This document shows positions 53,540 to 63,900 of a stretch of DNA of 64,000 nucleotides, piece after piece. How positions within the stretch are numbered: position 1 is the first letter of the stretch; every line of letters starts with the position of its first letter. The translations under genes and the position numbers were made by a program. The notes beneath the pieces are model-generated. The model made no database searches. It saw nothing but the letters and a program-made list of their open reading frames with translations, and was not told the DNA's origin. This stretch comes from Agelas oroides. Its lineage: Eukaryota > Porifera > Demospongiae > Agelasida > Agelasidae. The DNA is taken from positions 3,570,292 to 3,634,291 of the forward strand of contig OX422202.1 of the NCBI GenBank assembly GCA_949130485.1, read 5' to 3'.

Positions 53540-56500
53540 ATGGCTCCTATCATCTTCATCCTCACCCTCCTCCTTCCAATCACGTGTGTTTCTGCTGCAG
53601 TTGATGTATCCACCCTGGATGTGCATACTGTCCGATGCAACCACACAACAACATCTTGTGAATGTCGCCAAAATGCTGATGTATGCATCTTCAGTTTGCA
53701 GGTGGAACTACTTCATGCCTTCACTCGATACGACATTGATCAAAATGCCAGGGAGAGAGAGAGTTAACGTGGCACGTGTGTACTACTTTGGCGATGATGG
53801 ACGACTTTATGGTCACACAGGACCTTCTCATCCATTTTGTCTTAATGAAACAGAGGACCAATGTCAGTCAGTGTACCCCAACGTACACATTTGATGCATC
53901 AACCTTCAAACCTTTTATTGGAGTGAACGGACAAGTTCCAGGTCCTAATCTAATCGTTTGGGAAAACCAGACTGTCGTTGTGAACGTGAGCAATGAACTC
54001 CAAATGGAAACCATCTCCATTCACTGGCATGGAATGCAACACCTACTTTATGGATGGAGTCCACCACATCATGCAGTGTGCAATAGATCCACAGAAGTCT
54101 TTCCACTACATTTTCAAGGCAAGACCGTCTGGCACCCACTGGTACCACTCTCACACTGGAGTCCAACGATCAGATGGCTTGTTTGGAGCACTCACTGTTA
54201 GGGAATTACCAGCTAAGGAGAGTCAAATTCGAAGTGCATTGTCTCAAGCACTACAGCAGTACCGAGACATACACTCATCATTTCTGACTGGTTTCGTGAA
54301 GATGCACTAGAGGCATACTCATTGCTTGAAAGTAATTCCTGGTTCTTTGAAAATTCTGGTCTCGACCCCCCAGGCCCAAACACTCATGCTGAAGAATTTA
54401 CCATTGGACCTGATGGAAAGGAAGCTGGGAATTATCCATTCTGGTCTGCACTAATTAACGGAAAGGGCAAACATCCTGACAATCAGTATCCCTATTTGAA
54501 ATCGCGTCTTTCTGTATTCACTGTTGATCCTGGCCAAGTGTACCGTTTCCGCCTGATTGGCTCAATCAATAACTATGCATTTAGATTTTCAATAGATGAG
54601 CATCAACTCTGGGTTGTAGGAACAGATGGGCACTGGGTGAAACCTGTGCCAGCGGACTACATTGCCCTTCAATCAGGGGAGAGGTATGACTTTCAACTCA
54701 TTACTAACAACAATCCAACTAAAGGTGACTACTGGATGCGAGCTGAGGCACTAGAGATTTATGTACCAGAGGGCACTGCCCCTGCCACTGACCCTCCCTA
54801 CCGCCTAATGTTAGATCAGGCAGCCGAGTCGATTCTCCATTACAATATACAGGGAACTTCACTACCAACTTCAGCAGACTATGTGCGCATCAAGGAAAAT
54901 TCTGTGCCTGTCAATTCAACTTGCACCTCATCCAGTCCCTGTAAAATGATGAACTGCCCATGGAATATACATCGTGCCTACAATTGGCAGTGTATCTATG
55001 TGGACTCCCTTCGACTTCTCCTTCCCTCCCCAGAATATGTGCTGCCGAAGGCTACTCCAGACCATGTACATTTCTTCCAGTTTGGGACAGAAGGTGTAGG
55101 TGCTCTGAGTTCTGTAGATGGACGTCGCTCACTTTTTCCATCAGTACCTCCAAAGTTGACGATCAATGATCAAGAGTTTCAAGAAATTTTTGACAGAGAA
55201 TACTGCAAAGATATTGATAACCCAAGATTGTGTGAAAATGTGAGGACCACTGTTAAATCCAGACTGCTGGTGTGCCTACATGAGGAGTCTTGAGTATCGA
55301 AAATCCTATCGACTTGTGCTCACTGTAGCAGGGCCACACGGCACCTTCAGCCACCCAGTGCATATGCATGGACACAGTTTCTTTGTGGTCAAGATTGGTC
55401 TACCACCAATGAACCAAAGAACTGGCTTCGTTGAATGCTTTTCTGAGGACATTGAGTGTGATCGTGAGTACCCAGCTGCTGGAAGATGTGGCTATGTTAC
55501 AGATCCTCGAGGAGGAGACTATGCCTGCCCTGTAACAAAGTGGGCTGCTGGGCGAGAGTACACATACCCCTCAGCTACAACTAACAGCAATGTTCCCACA
55601 CCTACGGCATCTGGCAAGATTGACCCACGCACACCTCATAAAGACACAATAATGGTACCAGCCGGTGGCTATGCGATAATCGACATTGTAACAGACAATC
55701 CTGGCATCTGGTTCATGCACTGTCATGTTGAGAACCACGCAGTTGAAGGCATGGGAGTGGTCCTTAATGAGGCACAACCAAACCAGAACCCATCACCAGC
55801 AGATATGCGTCAGTGTGGCAACTATGGGCCAACCCTTGCTGAGTTCTACGATTGGCTCCAGTTTGACCCCCAACAACCCAGTTACCAGTTCCCCACCAAC
55901 AGCTCCACCAGCAAACCCAACCACATGTGCAGCTGCTGGTTTCAGCAGTGGATGCGGCAATGAGCCAGGCAACAAATGCTACATCCCTGCTGGAAAGTGT
56001 TGGTGTGACGCTGCCTGCCACCAGCACAGTAACTGCTGTCCAGATATCTCCACATTCTGGTGTGCTAAACGTAAGTCAGTAATAAATGTGGCAATTGGAG
56101 ATTAAGTAGCTAGGACCTAAAAGACATGCAACAGACTTCTCGTCATTTGTATGTAGTTCACTTTAAACTACTAACTAGACAACATGAATTTGTTTGCAAC
56201 TTTCTCCATTGCTGACCTTAGTAGCAATGTAGGTGTCAGTGACAGTAAAACCATTCCAATTATCCACTTCTAAAACAATTTTTTCCTGGAGTGTTCACCT
56301 TCTATGATTATATTAGGTGTCGACATATTTTGAAACAACACTTAACTGTCTCCCAAACCCCACCTTTTCTTCTGTTGTGGTAAGCCTCATACCTAATAAA
56401 TAAAACACAACACTGCACTTATCTTTTACCCCCCCCACCTCCACTCCTTTCTTCAGCTCCCCCTGTCACATTGAAGCCAACACCCCCAAAGACATGTAAA

Positions 56501-57753
56501 GCTGCTGGGTTCAGTACTTGTTGTACTCGGAGTGGCAATGGCTGTCTCGTCTCTGCTGGCAATTGTTGGTGTGATAGAGTTTGCCGTACCTATGGGAACT
56601 GCTGTCCCGATATTGGTACAACCTGCCCAAGAACAGGCAAGTTGCAAATTGGGCTGGAATGGGCTGTATAGACAGAATACATTTCGAGCCTTGTTAGTAG
56701 TTATGGGGTATGTTACTGCATGTTTCTGTTAATGCACCCACGTGGGATACCTACTGACCTGATGATGGGCATTAATAGAAAAGTCGCAAGTTATGTGGGT
56801 CTTCACAGTACGGTAACGGGTAGAATGGCACTAATTGATTCTATGAGCAGTTCATGGGTGCGCCAGCACCCGGAGCACCCGTGCTTCCTACGCCACTGTG
56901 TTATTGCTCATTTCTTGGTATTTTAATATGCAAAGTACAAAGCTTACACTATAGTAAATATATTATTGGGCTTTCTGTGAAAATAGCATTTCGAATCAAT
57001 CAAACTTCCAGGCAAAGGAAATAGTAACCTCTGATTCAGAATACAGAACTGGCCAAACCAATTCAAGGCAATGTGATCCAAAAAAGTGTTTTAATTAATC
57101 TTATTGTTGATTTGTTTGTTTGTCTTTAAATTCTGCAGGCTGGGGAGGTTGGGGTAATAAAAAGGCTGAAGAGGTACAAAACCAGCTCAACCAAGCCAGC
57201 AGTGGCCAAGCACCAACACACGCAGCCAGACCCCAGACAACACAGGCTGTGCAGCAGCCGGCTATGGTGGATGCTGTACTGGAGACAACTGCAAGGCTGA
57301 CTCGGACTGCTACTGTGATGTGAGGTGCTACTACTTCCACAATTGCTGTGATGATATCACATCAATCGGCTGCTACTGTAAGTGCATGATGCAATGATGT
57401 GTGCGTAGGTCCTAAGTTTTTGAATTTTGTGGTTATATAATTAGGTTTAACAGCAATCTGTCATTGTATCAAGCATATTAGAAGTCATTAGAGTAAGCAC
57501 AATTGGCCTTGATGGGCTGATCCCCAGTTATTATGTATAATGCTCAGTTGCAACTCAGTGTGAAGTAATAATTACAGACTACTCTCTGTGGATAGGTGAC
57601 AATAGATATGTAGTTCATTCATCAGGAAGCCAAATTCCTGCCTTTCTATTTTTCTGTGCTCAGTGTGACAACGCACAAAAAGTGAGCTGCTTTTCTGATT
57701 TCATTCCTTTCGCCTTTTTTGCAGCTGGATCCACCCCTGATAGCTACTGCTAG
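53540..57753 (+). CDS. Secreted laccase-type multicopper oxidase fused to three SMB-like domains
   Basis: Exons: 53540-56070, 56457-56636, 57139-57377, 57725-57753. The start is GCCATGG at 53540. A signal peptide (MAPIIFILTLLLPITCVSAA) is followed by three cupredoxin domains. All four copper-binding boxes are present: SIHWHGM, HWYHSHTG, HPVHMHGHSF and HCHVENHAVEGM, with a Met at the axial position. Three Cys-rich modules follow. Laccase-type enzymes oxidise phenols with reduction of oxygen to water. SMB domains mediate extracellular protein binding, so the product is probably an extracellular or matrix-bound phenoloxidase. Exon joins at 56070/56457, 56636/57139 and 57377/57725 are all phase 1. 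About seven small frameshifts (near 53755, 53890, 54050, 54270, 55255, 55935, 57150-57245) break the frame while protein similarity stays high. Recent pseudogene or assembly indels are both possible. Confidence 0.85.
55910..56070 (+). CDS. First SMB-like domain of the oxidase gene
   Basis: Encoded at the 3' end of the large exon, reading TTCAAAGFSSGCGNEPGNKC then CWCDAACHQHSNCCPDIS and FWC. The CxCDxxCx5CCxD signature is that of somatomedin-B-type modules. A PPTAPPANPT linker separates it from the oxidase. The exon ends TGTGCTAAAC before GTAAGT. Confidence 0.75.
56457..56636 (+). CDS. Second SMB-like domain exon, GC-AG intron follows
   Basis: The acceptor is CCTTTCTTCAG. The exon reads PPVTLKPTPPKTCKAAGFST, CCTRSGNGC, CWCDRVCRTYGNCCPDIGTT and C. 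It ends AAGAACAG followed by GCAAGT, a GC-type donor with otherwise ideal consensus. Phases 1-1 make it a symmetric, shufflable module. The frame is intact. Confidence 0.75.
57139..57377 (+). CDS. Third SMB-like domain exon, one frameshift
   Basis: The acceptor is AAATTCTGCAG. The SMB-like part reads CAAAGYGGCCTGDNC, CYCDVRCYYFHNCCDDITSI and GC. It ends at 57377 before GTAAGTGC in phase 1. Coming from exon 2 in phase 1, the frame over 57141-57245 differs from the SMB frame, so an indel is needed in the linker. The final exon (57725-57753) adds only SGSTPDSYC and a stop. Confidence 0.7.
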
Positions 57754-58737
57754 CTCTGCGAGTGCCTTATTAATACTGTTTTGTAATTTCTACACTTCAA
57801 TTACTGAAAAGCTCTTGTTTCATTTTCTCCACAGCACCGCAGCGGCGTGAACTCTTCTTTATGAACTGAAACACAGCAAAGTGAACTGGATGAACCTTGG
57901 AACCTTGAAATTTTAGTAGTTTGTGGACCAATTCAGATTTTGGAGTAGAACATATACTTTGCACTTTGATCCCTGTAGGAACTACTTTGCAACTGTAGGT
58001 ATTTTTTACATGCACATGATGTGCATGGCAAAATTGTATGGTTTGTACAATTTGTATATTGTATAGTGATTTCAGCCACTGTTAATGTGTACACTTTACT
58101 CCAGCATGAGCTATAAATGCAATGCTTATGGTCATGTAGCTACAGAAGTCAAAAAGCAAAGTAACAGTCATGTTTTGAAGAGGCAAAGTGACTGCTGCTA
58201 CCCAGTTACCTGGTTGCACCTGAGAGGTACGTACATATATTATATATGCTTACCATGTAGTCAGTATCTACTAGATATCCATCCTGTTTCCAATGCCTAC
58301 TGTCTCTACTATCACTGCCTTTTTGCATACTGCAAACCATCTTTCAAAAACTGGAAATGGGAATGGCCTGGAAACAAGTCTACATTCTTGTACAACTAGG
58401 CAAACAGGTTGCACTTTCAACAGGTGCTGATGAAGCACAGAAATGATGTGCATCCACCCATTAGATGTAATTCTACATGCATAGTTGGACTTTAGAAAGC
58501 AGCTACATGCATGGTGTTCCAACTGACCAGTTAGGATTACGATTATCTGTATTGATTACACTTACAAACTACCATTACAACCCACTGATAGTTACAGACA
58601 TAAACTTCGACTACAATAACTAGCTAGTCACTACAATCCTACAGCACTGGGCTATGGTCAATATTAAAACATGCACTCAACACCATCATTGGTCTAGAAG
58701 TAAGACAAGGTAGTATGTTACACTTCTGTCCTGTACA
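57754..58737. other. 3' flank of the oxidase gene, unassigned
   Basis: No clear AATAAA close to the stop. A decayed TTCCCAGGCC-family hairpin remnant is at 58326-58381 (GCATACTGCAAACCATC, AATGGCCTGGAAACAAGTCT). Confidence 0.45.
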
Positions 58738-58796
58738 TAGATGTGTGTGTGTGTGTGTGTGTGTGCGTGTGCGTGTGTGCATGTGTGCATGTGTGT
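58738..58796. repeat. (TG)n microsatellite
   Basis: GATGTGTGTGTGTGTGTGTG passing into TGCGTG/TGCATG variants. Confidence 0.95.
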
Positions 58797-58981
58797 TAAC
58801 ATAAATGTGCAGGGAGGATTTCACAGTCAACCTCTAGCCAGTGAAGGGGAGTCTTGCATGAACACTGTGGGAAAGCTATGCCATCAGTTACGAACAGACA
58901 AGCAGTGAACAATGAACACCCAAAATGTAAAAAGAAAAATTATATAGGCTGAGGTCCTGTACACACCTGTTCCCATTAACT

Positions 58982-59292
58982 TCATGGCACCAGTTCTCTT
59001 CTCAGGTCTCCTGCGAGAGTGCTATGTCCAATGTCCTCCAGACACTCCACCAGGGTCTCCCAGGTAACAGGCTGTCCGCCCTCCCCGTCCAATAACCACC
59101 GCTCTAGAATACGTCGGCAAGCTGGTTCAACTAGTAGCCTCTCATTCTCTCTCACTGCCCGGATGATCCCACTATGAAAGCGAAGGGCCAGGGCCAGCTT
59201 CTCCCAATCTGCAGAGACCTCCTCCACCACCCTCACTGCCCTCCCACTCATGCCAACAAACTTTTGCAGCTGCCACATCACAGGTCTGTCTC
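58982..59292 (-). CDS. Death-domain terminal exon
   Basis: The acceptor CTCTCTGGCAG lies just above 59292 (phase 1). The frame ends in TGA at 58982. The ~102 residues have the six-helix death-fold pattern: VVEEVSADWEKLALALRFHS, IIRAVRENERLLVEPACRRI, LERWLLDGEGGQPVTWETLV and CLEDIGHSTLAGDLRREL. The W-x2-LA, W-x-L and final helix spacing match death domains of adaptor or receptor proteins in apoptosis and innate immunity (family knowledge). Amphipathic helices with mixed charge suit homotypic binding. Upstream exons were not identified, so the parent protein (receptor, kinase or adaptor) is unknown. Its place at the C-terminus is usual for death-domain proteins. Confidence 0.85.
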
Positions 59293-60796
59293 CTGCCAGA
59301 GAGGACATATTAAAACACAATCCAATATTCCACTATAGGCTACGTACCAGGTAACACATCAGTCTCACAGTGCAGCAACTGCACGACAGATGATGCATTG
59401 TGTGCTCAGGGACAGTAAGAACTGGGTCCATGAGTTTTCATGTTATGTTTTGGCAAAATTTGAATGAACTGTATACTTGCCTGAAGTAATTGTTATGTGT
59501 AAGTCCACCCTTAATGTTTATTGTGATGTCATTTCCAGTCATCCCCACAATCATGTTTGATGTACCAAGACCCTTCCTCTGAGTATATCAGTGCACCTAA
59601 TGTCAATTCATGGGAGAAGAATCTCACTATTATTTCGCAACCATTACATTCTATTTCATCTGGCCCAACTTTTTACCTGTGGAAATAGTCAGTATCCACT
59701 GGTGATTATAAGAGTGCACCCCCCCCCCATATCATGCAAAAGATATACCTTTACACCGCTAGATCCTTTACATTGCTACATCAGTAGAATCGCCAACATG
59801 CAACTTCCTGTAAATTTAATTAAGCAATGTGCAAACCCAGAAGTAAATATTGTATTGGCCATCCTGTATTGACCATTCAAAAGTGTCCACTTAGAGTGTG
59901 TGTCAATTATGCAATAGTTCAAATTTGTTTGCCATATTTGGCATACCACTGATAGCCTTGTTCACCAGCCTCCCCCATTTTTTGTTCATCGGTTTGCATT
60001 CAGTACAATACAAGAAAGCAGAAGAACGGGGAAGGCCTGAACATTTATCATGTGATGATGTCAGGTGGATGTGAAGTGGACGGTGGGGTCTACATTCAAA
60101 TAACTTAATAACCTCCACCATCGAGCACTTCATCGCTAGGCAGGACCCCAGACGTTCACGAGATTGAGTACTCAGCTTCATCAGTAAGAAACTTGCGCAC
60201 AAATTTGTAGTAGGGAACTACCCACTTACGTCCACCTCGTGTCACTTCGTGTGTAAGTGTTCCCGTTTTTTACCGCTCTTGCGCTTCCGTGCATTATATT
60301 GAACAAAAACAAAAATGAAAATGTCTGTGAACAAGGCTAGCATACCCCTTCCATGTAGATTTGTGTCACATTTCAGCGATCCAAAAATGTTTACCCTTTG
60401 TAGCTTCAGAGCTTCAGTTGAAAGGCACATTTTGTTTGCTCGTTGGTCTTTCTAATATCCCTAATCACTTGTTGTATTGTTTGAGGACATATGCGTCCCT
60501 TAAGTTCATTGAGTGGTAGAGGGCAGTTGGGAGAAGAAAGCTTAAAAGCAGCTGCATAAGCCCTGAAATAGGATATCCCCACTATAATGAAAGACACAAT
60601 CCCTTTCAAGGTTGACTTCCCCAACCATTTCAGAAGCTTCAGTTCTATTTGCTAGAGATTATGTATCCCTCTCCTCATTTCGTAAAGCAAGTGACGAATA
60701 GCAGGGTGGGGGCCCGGCAATGAGGCTAGGTAGAAAATAACTACCTATTCCGCACAACCTAGCTGTACACACATGGTACTACTGGTGATTGTAATT
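59293..60796. other. Unassigned DNA, probably intron/upstream of the death-domain gene
   Basis: A minus-strand frame at 60406-60624 (NELKGRICPQTIQQVIRDIR) looks somewhat coding but has no recognised family. The run CCCCCCCC at 59718-59726 and the AAGGCCTG fragment near 60034 are minor repeats. Confidence 0.4.
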
Positions 60797-60890
60797 AGTA
60801 ATGCACCGATTATCGGATCGGTTATCGGTATTGGGCCAATAATGCACTTTCTGGGCAGTATCGGCATCGGCAAATTCTACCGATACCTAG
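60797..60890 (+). repeat. ATCGG-rich end sequence, hAT-like
   Basis: AATGCACCGATTATCGGATC then GGTTATCGGTATTGGGCCAA and GCAGTATCGGCATCGGC. Repeated ATCGG/ATCGGT near a TGCACCGAT start is typical of one end of certain animal hAT elements (family knowledge). The opposite end was not found. Confidence 0.4.
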
Positions 60891-61313
60891 CAGTTCTTCT
60901 CTTCAAACGCTGTACTCGTGCAAGTCATGTCTTTAAAACCGTCTTGGATGGTGCTACTTGCCTCGCTACTGGAGAGGAAGAGTCCATGGTAACTCACAGA
61001 AGGAGCGTTACTCCAGGTAAGCGTAATACGAAGGCTTTCATACTTGTACAGTTTGATCGCTAGGAACCAGTTTCTGTCGAAAGTGTAGCTTAGTACTTTC
61101 GTTCGCTATTATATACTACAGTCTTAGAGAGCGGGATTACTGCGACAGACTACCATCGGTCCTTGGCGAACATCGTTGCCAGGTGAGAAGCCACAAAACA
61201 ATTTCAATTGCGCGGACTGCACTTGATCAGAAGATTGTGTGTAGTCTGTCATCGTGATATAACACTTAAAATTTCTCTTAATTATCTTGAGCATGCATCC
61301 ACTTGTTAATGCA

Positions 61314-61690
61314 GGCCCGTAGGCAGGGAGGGGGGAGGGGGTCGAGGAGGTTCGCTCGAATCAAATTTCCATGACGAAAGAAAGTACTACAGTTGGCAGA
61401 ACAGCAGGTGGGGTGACAGACAGTGAAATAGTATTCAGAGAATACTGAAAATATGTCAGAAGAGCATCAAGCTTATACGACCGCAAGATGTCTGTAGCCA
61501 TGTAGCAACCACGGCTCTGCTTCTGTTCCAAAATAGCCTCAGAAGCAATCAATCTCAGAGCATCTAATTTTCTGGAGGAGCATGCCCCCAGACCCCCCTT
61601 AGTCTTGCATGAGTCTTGCATGCTTATGCAAGCATACATACACATCAGACATGTAACCCCCCATCTGAAAAGCCTAGCTACGGGTCTGTA
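61314..61690 (-). repeat. Dispersed repeat, GGGGGCATGC family, copy 4 (inverted)
   Basis: CCAAAATAGCCTCAGAAGCA, CTCAGAGCATCTAATTTTCT, GGAGGAGCATGCCCCCAGAC and finally CTAGCTACGGGTCT match copies 1-3 in reverse. GGCCCGTAGGCAGGGAGGGG at the left makes an imperfect inverted end. Confidence 0.75.
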
Positions 61691-61769
61691 ATGGGTTTAT
61701 TTTTCACCTTACACAGGGAAGCGCACTCTTGTACTTGGTTGACTCACAGTGACACAAGAACCATGGCCG

Positions 61770-61953
61770 ACACAGACCAACATGGAACTTTCTGGAGCTG
61801 GTCATACAGGTCCATATAGTGAAAGTCTCCACTAGCTATAGTGCTGTCAGATACTCACATCACCTATATTACCTCATGCTATATGCTACCTATGTTGCTC
61901 AAAACTCTTGTAAGCTAGTTAGCTTGCCAGCTATGCACATTTTTCTGTATGCA
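61770..61953. other. Short unassigned stretch
   Basis: ACCATGGCCGACACAGACCA opens a short frame ending after TACAG then GTCC, which could be a tiny first exon (MADTDQHGTFWSWSYR) but lacks support. Confidence 0.25.
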
Positions 61954-62454
61954 TACCGTAGACTCTGGTTAATAAGTGTATGCGCTTATAAGTGTAAGTG
62001 GTAAGCAAATATGTGCCTAATAGAGGATATGCGCTAAATAAAGCCACGACCTGCACGGCGGGCATGAGTGTGAGTAGATCTTTAGACGCGTTCACCTGGC
62101 AAGTATCGACATAAAATCAGAAGACTCCATCCTCCTCAAAAAGACTGTCACTCGCAGCCATTGTATACTCAAGGAGAAATGCGGGGCTCTACGCGTCGTA
62201 TGGGAGAAATTTTACTATGCCTAGTAGTCCAGTCGTAAGCTGTGAAGGATGAGGCTAGTGACTTAGAAGCGGGAAAAACCTGTGTAGCTCTTCTTTGTTC
62301 AGGAAGTGTACTGCATGCTCATGGTTTTTACTCGATCTCTCGCTGCCATCATGTACTCTATTTATTGCACATGCGCTTAATAAAAGATGCCTTGTACCAG
62401 GAAGGAAGCATGCGCCTAATAGCAAGGTGCGCCTAATAACCAGAGTTTACAGTA
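61954..62454. mobile_element. TIR element, TACCGTAGACTCTGGTTAAT ends, ~500 bp
   Basis: The right end CCTAATAACCAGAGTTTACA then GTA is the inverse. Sub-terminal ATGCGCTTATAAG / GCGCCTAATA motifs occur at least three times per side, as AATAAGCACC does in the element at 5156. No transposase is present. Confidence 0.85.
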
Positions 62455-63176
62455 ATTAATTCTTTTATTTCATATCCTAAAAAACAGCAAACACAAGTTC
62501 CAATAATTTATCTGAGTAGCATTTGTAATGCTAGTAGTGATAAATTCTATCAGTGTCTTGGCTGTCTCTTCCCAAGAGCATACGAAATAAAATTGGCAGA
62601 TTTTAATTTGGCGGTTTTAACCCCGACTGCCAAACCACCAAATGTAATTCCCCATCAAATTTTCCGGTTATACAGTATACCGTGTAGTTTGCATATTCAG
62701 TTGAAATTGGCCTCAGATATCACACTCCTCAGGCACTCAAAAACTTCACAGCATGTACACGGTTCCCCTATGGTAGGTTATAGGGCACAGTTACCCTAAA
62801 ATTACCAGTATTAATATCTCTTTCAAAAGCACAGGAACAGGCAAATATGCCACACACATCAACCATTTAAACTTCACACCTTTGGCTGTAACCAACAAAA
62901 ATTTTTTTACAGTAAAATTAATTCATCTTTACCCTTCATGGAAATTCCACATGGGTTACTTTCAAAAATAGCTTCTAAGCGGCTACAATATACCTTACTC
63001 AGAGTAGATACCATATGATATTCAAAACAATGCATGTGACTGTTCAAAGCACTTTGGAGAAAATTGTGCTACAGAATATGCAGATTCACATTAACCTTAC
63101 ACTGTACAACATAAAAACAAGACTGAGCGGTGTTGTAAGGAACAACACAAGCTTAAAATGAGCTCTCGACACAAAC
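62455..63176. other. Unassigned AT-rich DNA
   Basis: No gene, repeat or regulatory signal was recognised. Confidence 0.5.
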
Positions 63177-63428
63177 ATAGCCAAGGTTCACTCAGAGCAT
63201 CTTGCCTCATGCTGGAAAATAAAGGAATTTAGATGTTGTGAGGCGAAAATAGAGGAAAGTGAAAGTGCAGTACATATAGAGGATTGTGGGTTGTCCGGTT
63301 GCTGTAGCTCAGTGGCAGAGCACTGCATGGCGGCTCAAGCCAGGGGTGTCCTGGGTTCGACTCCCGGCGGCTGCTGGCCTCTTTCACTTTCTTCTATTTT
63401 TATCTAAATTCCTTTATAGCCAAGGTTC
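63177..63428 (+). mobile_element. tRNA-like unit nested in an inverted repeat, 13-bp flanking repeats
   Basis: ATAGCCAAGGTTC occurs at 63177-63189 and 63416-63428. ATAAAGGAATTTAGAT (63219-63234) and AGAGGAAAGTGAAAG (63251-63265) are inverted at 63402-63417 and 63380-63394. The tRNA-like segment forms the loop. It could be a SINE-like retrocopy or a hairpin element that captured a tRNA gene. Confidence 0.65.
63298..63374 (+). tRNA. tRNA-like sequence, probably not a functional tRNA
   Basis: An A box (TAGCTCAGTGG, 63305-63315) and B box (GGTTCGACTCC, 63354-63364) are canonical. D and T stems form (GCTC/GAGC, CTGGG/CCCGG), and the acceptor pairs at six of seven positions. The anticodon arm does not: the best four-pair stem (TGGC/GCCA) leaves a loop lacking U33. 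It is likely a tRNA-derived pol III promoter or pseudogene. Confidence 0.5.
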
Positions 63429-63849
63429 TTATTTTCATTCCAAGGTTCGGCAATGTTTACATAGATACAAGTTGGCTTCCTGTTGATAATGACTACACCA
63501 GCACTTTTCTGGCTGTACACAATTGGATTTGCTACCTACACTAACTTCACTGACCTATCCTGGGACAGGCAGTGCCTGATCCTGTGGCAGCAGTGGAAGG
63601 AGGGGAAAGGGAGGGAACAGAGGGGAGGCCTAGGGGGGAGGACAGTGTGAGAGGTGATGAATAGTATTTCCTCAAGAAGCAACACACTCTAGGTACATGG
63701 ATGGTCACTATAGTAACAAGCAATTACATGTTGTTGCTTAGTCTCATGCCTTGACAGATACTGCAGTTACATGTTCCTATCAGAGCCACAAATAAACATA
63801 ATTGCTCGAACAATTTGTGGTGCACACACACACACATGCCTGCATGCAT

Positions 63850-63852
<3 letters not shown>
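63429..63852. other. Unassigned DNA
   Basis: A G-rich tract lies at 63588-63640 (GGAGGGGAAAGGGAGGGAAC). No gene was recognised. Confidence 0.45.

Positions 63853-63898
<46 letters not shown>
63853..63898. repeat. (CA)n microsatellite
   Basis: About 23 CA units, preceded by a shorter CA run and a TGCATGCATG step. The minus-strand poly-Val/Cys ORF is a translation of it. Confidence 0.97.

Positions 63899-63900
<2 letters not shown>

Noticed and set aside
53740..55940. Short introns as an explanation of the oxidase frame changes
   Set aside because: Protein similarity continues to within a few bases on each side of every shift, leaving no room for introns.
63286..63486. 66-aa ORF overlapping the tRNA-like sequence
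   Set aside because: It reads through the A and B boxes and the hairpin arm, so the tRNA-like structure explains the sequence better.
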